This document shows positions 8,378 to 8,504 of a DNA stretch of 8,504 nucleotides, piece after piece; position 1 is the first letter of the stretch, and the number at the start of each line of letters is the position of its first letter. The position numbers and the translations under genes were made by a program. The notes under the pieces were generated by a model. It did no database searches and was not told where the DNA came from. It saw only the letters and a program-made list of their open reading frames with translations. The stretch lies in contig JAKAVX010000084.1 of the NCBI GenBank assembly GCA_021827465.1, forward strand, positions 1 through 8,504, given 5' to 3'. This stretch comes from Deltaproteobacteria bacterium. Its GTDB lineage: Bacteria; Desulfobacterota_B; Binatia; Binatales; Binataceae.

Positions 8378-8504
8378 TCTGCGCCCTCCGCTTCCTTCAT
8401 CGGCTCGACCTTCGAATAGACGGTCACGCGATCGCGCGTTCGCGACCGCGCCTTGCCGTCCGGCGTTTCGAGCCTTACCTGGACGCGCTCCGAGCGCGAA
8501 GTCG
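8374..8504 (-). CDS. pyrR: PyrR attenuation regulator / uracil phosphoribosyltransferase, partial: C-terminal 42 residues
   Basis: Only the last 42 codons and a TGA stop are inside the window; the gene enters from beyond 8504. The tail begins TSRSERVQVRLE, which matches the C-terminal beta strand of PyrR proteins (Bacillus subtilis PyrR, from memory, has PTSKSEKVMVQLDE at the same place), and the codon cut by the window edge ends in CG, as a Pro codon CCG would. PyrR binds pyr mRNA when UMP or UTP is high and promotes early termination; it also has uracil phosphoribosyltransferase activity in several species. Its position directly before pyrC in a pyrimidine operon supports the call. The PRPP-binding and catalytic part is outside the window. 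Two oddities are a basic stretch, KARSRTRDR, about six residues longer than the Bacillus loop, and an acidic tail, MKEAEGAE. It is clearly not the end of PyrB. The call rests on a short tail, so it is good but not certain. Confidence 0.8.
   Translation of the reverse strand, partial: TSRSERVQVRLETPDGKARSRTRDRVTVYSKVEPMKEAEGAE
8384..8389 (-). promoter_or_regulatory. Ribosome binding site of pyrC
   Basis: GGAGGG on the minus strand ends 6 nt before the pyrC GTG codon (7 nt counting from GGAGG). It is the strongest Shine-Dalgarno sequence in the window and fixes the GTG at 8377 as the start. It lies inside the last codons of the upstream gene, so pyrC translation is probably coupled to that gene's termination. 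Confidence 0.8.

Noticed and set aside
2891..8435. The palindrome GCGATCGC occurs five times (2891, 3470, 3665, 4361, 8428), more than base composition alone predicts, recalling the cyanobacterial HIP1 repeat.
   Set aside because: The four copies in carB all encode Ala-Ile-Ala using the organism's preferred codons, and the copy at 8428 is inside the pyrR tail. Codon and dipeptide preference explain them, and there are no copies in non-coding DNA here.

Overview
The window is an ordinary, tightly packed stretch of bacterial chromosome. It has high GC (roughly 60-65% by eye, with strong G/C preference at third codon positions), and every supportable gene lies on the minus strand. Read in the direction of transcription (8504 down to 1), the order is: tail of pyrR, then pyrC, carA, carB, recG, and the first part of a Nudix hydrolase gene that runs off the window. 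Junctions are very short: a 4-nt GTGA overlap (pyrR/pyrC), a 1-nt TGATG overlap (pyrC/carA), 62 nt (carA/carB), 21 nt (carB/recG) and about 7 nt (recG/Nudix). I see no intrinsic terminator between any of the genes, so the likeliest reading is one polycistronic unit. Its promoter and any PyrR-controlled attenuator would lie upstream of position 8504.

The first four genes belong to de novo pyrimidine synthesis. CarA and CarB together make carbamoyl phosphate from glutamine, bicarbonate and ATP. PyrC, a class I dihydroorotase, closes carbamoyl aspartate to dihydroorotate. PyrR is the uridine-nucleotide-sensing mRNA-binding attenuation protein of such operons. The enzyme between CarAB and PyrC, aspartate carbamoyltransferase (PyrB), is not encoded here, although in many PyrR-containing operons pyrB sits between pyrR and pyrC. 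The last two genes are not pyrimidine genes: RecG remodels stalled replication forks and recombination intermediates, and the Nudix protein should hydrolyse a nucleoside diphosphate derivative.

The organism cannot be named from this window. PyrR, class I PyrC, separate carA and carB, and high GC fit many lineages, for example Desulfobacterota/deltaproteobacterial-type or related uncultured bacteria, but this is a weak inference. There are no RNA genes, mobile elements, CRISPR arrays or long repeats. The very long plus-strand open frames (the longest 899 codons) are antisense shadows of the real genes. I found no new biological system. The items worth a second look are modest: missing pyrB, a basic insertion near the PyrR C-terminus, a roughly 22-residue insertion beside the PyrC active site, a Gly-to-Ala change in a conserved CarA motif, a tiny open frame before carB, and recG plus Nudix as distal cistrons.
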